Assembly: GCF_014203545.1 (NCBI RefSeq)
Contig: NZ_JACHJG010000005.1
Location: 259,726-323,725 of the forward strand
Length of the DNA: 64,000 bases
Direction: 5' to 3'
From: Streptomyces netropsis
GTDB lineage: Bacteria; Actinomycetota; Actinomycetes; Streptomycetales; Streptomycetaceae
Shown one piece after another: positions 63,272 to 64,000 of this stretch (positions are counted from its first letter, which is position 1; every line of letters begins with the position of its first letter). Position numbers and translations under genes: made by a program. The notes under the pieces were generated by a model. The model made no database searches. It had not been told where the DNA came from and worked only from the letters and a program-made list of their open reading frames with translations.

Positions 63272-64000
63272 ATGACTCAATCGCGTCCTCGGATCAGCAA
63301 GGCTGTCATCCCTGCCGCCGGACTCGGGACCCGCTTTCTCCCGGCGACCAAAGCCACCCCCAAGGAGATGCTGCCGGTCGTCGACAAGCCGGCGATCCAG
63401 TACGTGGTCGAAGAAGCGGTGCACGCCGGGCTGTCGGACGTCCTCATGATCACCGGGCGGAACAAGCGCCCCCTGGAGGACCACTTCGACCGGAACTACG
63501 AGCTGGAGGAGGCCCTGCGCCGCAAGGGCGACGAGTCCCGGCTCGCCCGCGTCCAGGAGTCCAGCGACCTGGCCACCATGCACTACGTCCGCCAGGGCGA
63601 CCCGCGCGGCCTCGGCCACGCGGTCCTGTGCGCCGCGCCGCACGTGGGCGACGAGCCCTTCGCCGTCCTGCTCGGCGACGACCTCATCGACGCCCGCGAC
63701 CCGCTCCTCTCGCGCATGGTCGACATCCAGCGCAAGCACGGCGGCAGCGTCATCGCCCTCATGGAGGTCGACCACTCCCAGATCCACCTCTACGGCTGCG
63801 CGGACGTCAAGCCCACCGACACCGAGGATGTCGTCGAGGTCACCGGGCTGATCGAGAAGCCCGACCCCGCCGACGCCCCCAGCAACTACGCCGTCATCGG
63901 CCGCTACGTCCTCGACCCCGCCGTCTTCGACGTACTGCGTGAGACGCAGCCCGGGCGCGGTGGCGAGATCCAGCTCACCGACGCCCTCCAGGCCCTCGCC
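63272..64000 (+). CDS. galU: UTP-glucose-1-phosphate uridylyltransferase (cut by window edge)
   Basis: The first 243 codons are visible. The N-terminus AVIPAAGLGTRFLPATKATPKEMLPVVDKPAIQYVVEEA is the nucleotidyltransferase signature of GalU. It continues with LGHAVLCAAPHVGDEPFAVLLGDDLID and EKPDPADAPSNYAVIGRYVL. It makes UDP-glucose from glucose 1-phosphate and UTP. The rest lies outside the window. ATG at 63272 is the likely start. Confidence 0.95.
   Translation, partial: MTQSRPRISKAVIPAAGLGTRFLPATKATPKEMLPVVDKPAIQYVVEEAVHAGLSDVLMITGRNKRPLEDHFDRNYELEEALRRKGDESRLARVQESSDLATMHYVRQGDPRGLGHAVLCAAPHVGDEPFAVLLGDDLIDARDPLLSRMVDIQRKHGGSVIALMEVDHSQIHLYGCADVKPTDTEDVVEVTGLIEKPDPADAPSNYAVIGRYVLDPAVFDVLRETQPGRGGEIQLTDALQALA

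Overview
The window is a high-GC actinobacterial chromosome segment, almost certainly Streptomyces. The evidence is strong third-position G/C bias, GTG starts, an AfsR/SARP regulator, an XRE/DUF397 pair, a bifunctional FbiC for coenzyme F420, a HrdD-type sigma factor and a class F sortase with its surface-protein partner. No transposase, prophage, rRNA or CRISPR array was found. There is one tRNA, Arg (CCT). Two genes are cut by the window edges: the SARP regulator on the left and galU on the right.

Region 1 (1-19.3 kb) is a catabolic and coenzyme F420 region. After the truncated SARP gene come an amidohydrolase, an LLM-class oxidoreductase and an SDR, then a second LLM enzyme followed by a D-aminoacylase-type amidohydrolase. 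An APC permease, a PHP-type metallohydrolase, a third LLM enzyme, fbiC (synthesis of the F420 chromophore FO), a Pro/Gln-rich membrane protein, another SDR and a divergent protein of unknown family complete it. A perfect palindrome, CTGACGNNNCGTCAG, occurs three times, at 2468, 5778 and 18364. Each copy lies in front of one of these catabolic units, so they look like one regulon. Its regulator is not identifiable in the window.

Region 2 (19.5-35.9 kb) holds an XRE/DUF397 regulator pair, a GPP34-family protein, a D-Ala-D-Ala carboxypeptidase with a very long low-complexity N-terminus, a large membrane protein, a surface protein with a class F sortase, and recQ. Next to recQ is a coiled coil-Mrr nuclease-TerD fusion protein. 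Then follow a pterin dehydratase gene coupled to a TPR-type regulator, a small divergent gene, a small membrane protein and an MmcQ/YjbR protein.

Region 3 (36-46.8 kb) holds tRNA-Arg, a secreted M6-like metalloprotease, and three regulator/target pairs. These are TetR with a DHA2 efflux pump, MarR with a LigB-type dioxygenase, and a WYL regulator with a second DHA2 efflux pump. Each pair has a recognisable palindromic operator. hrdD lies among them with a textbook SigR promoter.

Region 4 (46.8-64 kb) starts with the fructose operon fruR-fruK-fruA. It continues with a P1-family peptidase, an LtrA protein, MscL, MTA phosphorylase, an FmdB zinc ribbon, an MFS transporter, a potassium/proton antiporter, a penicillin-acylase-family enzyme, 5-formyltetrahydrofolate cyclo-ligase and galU. 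Several gene ends carry strong hairpins, and two convergent ends and one intergenic gap carry copies of an interspersed intergenic repeat.
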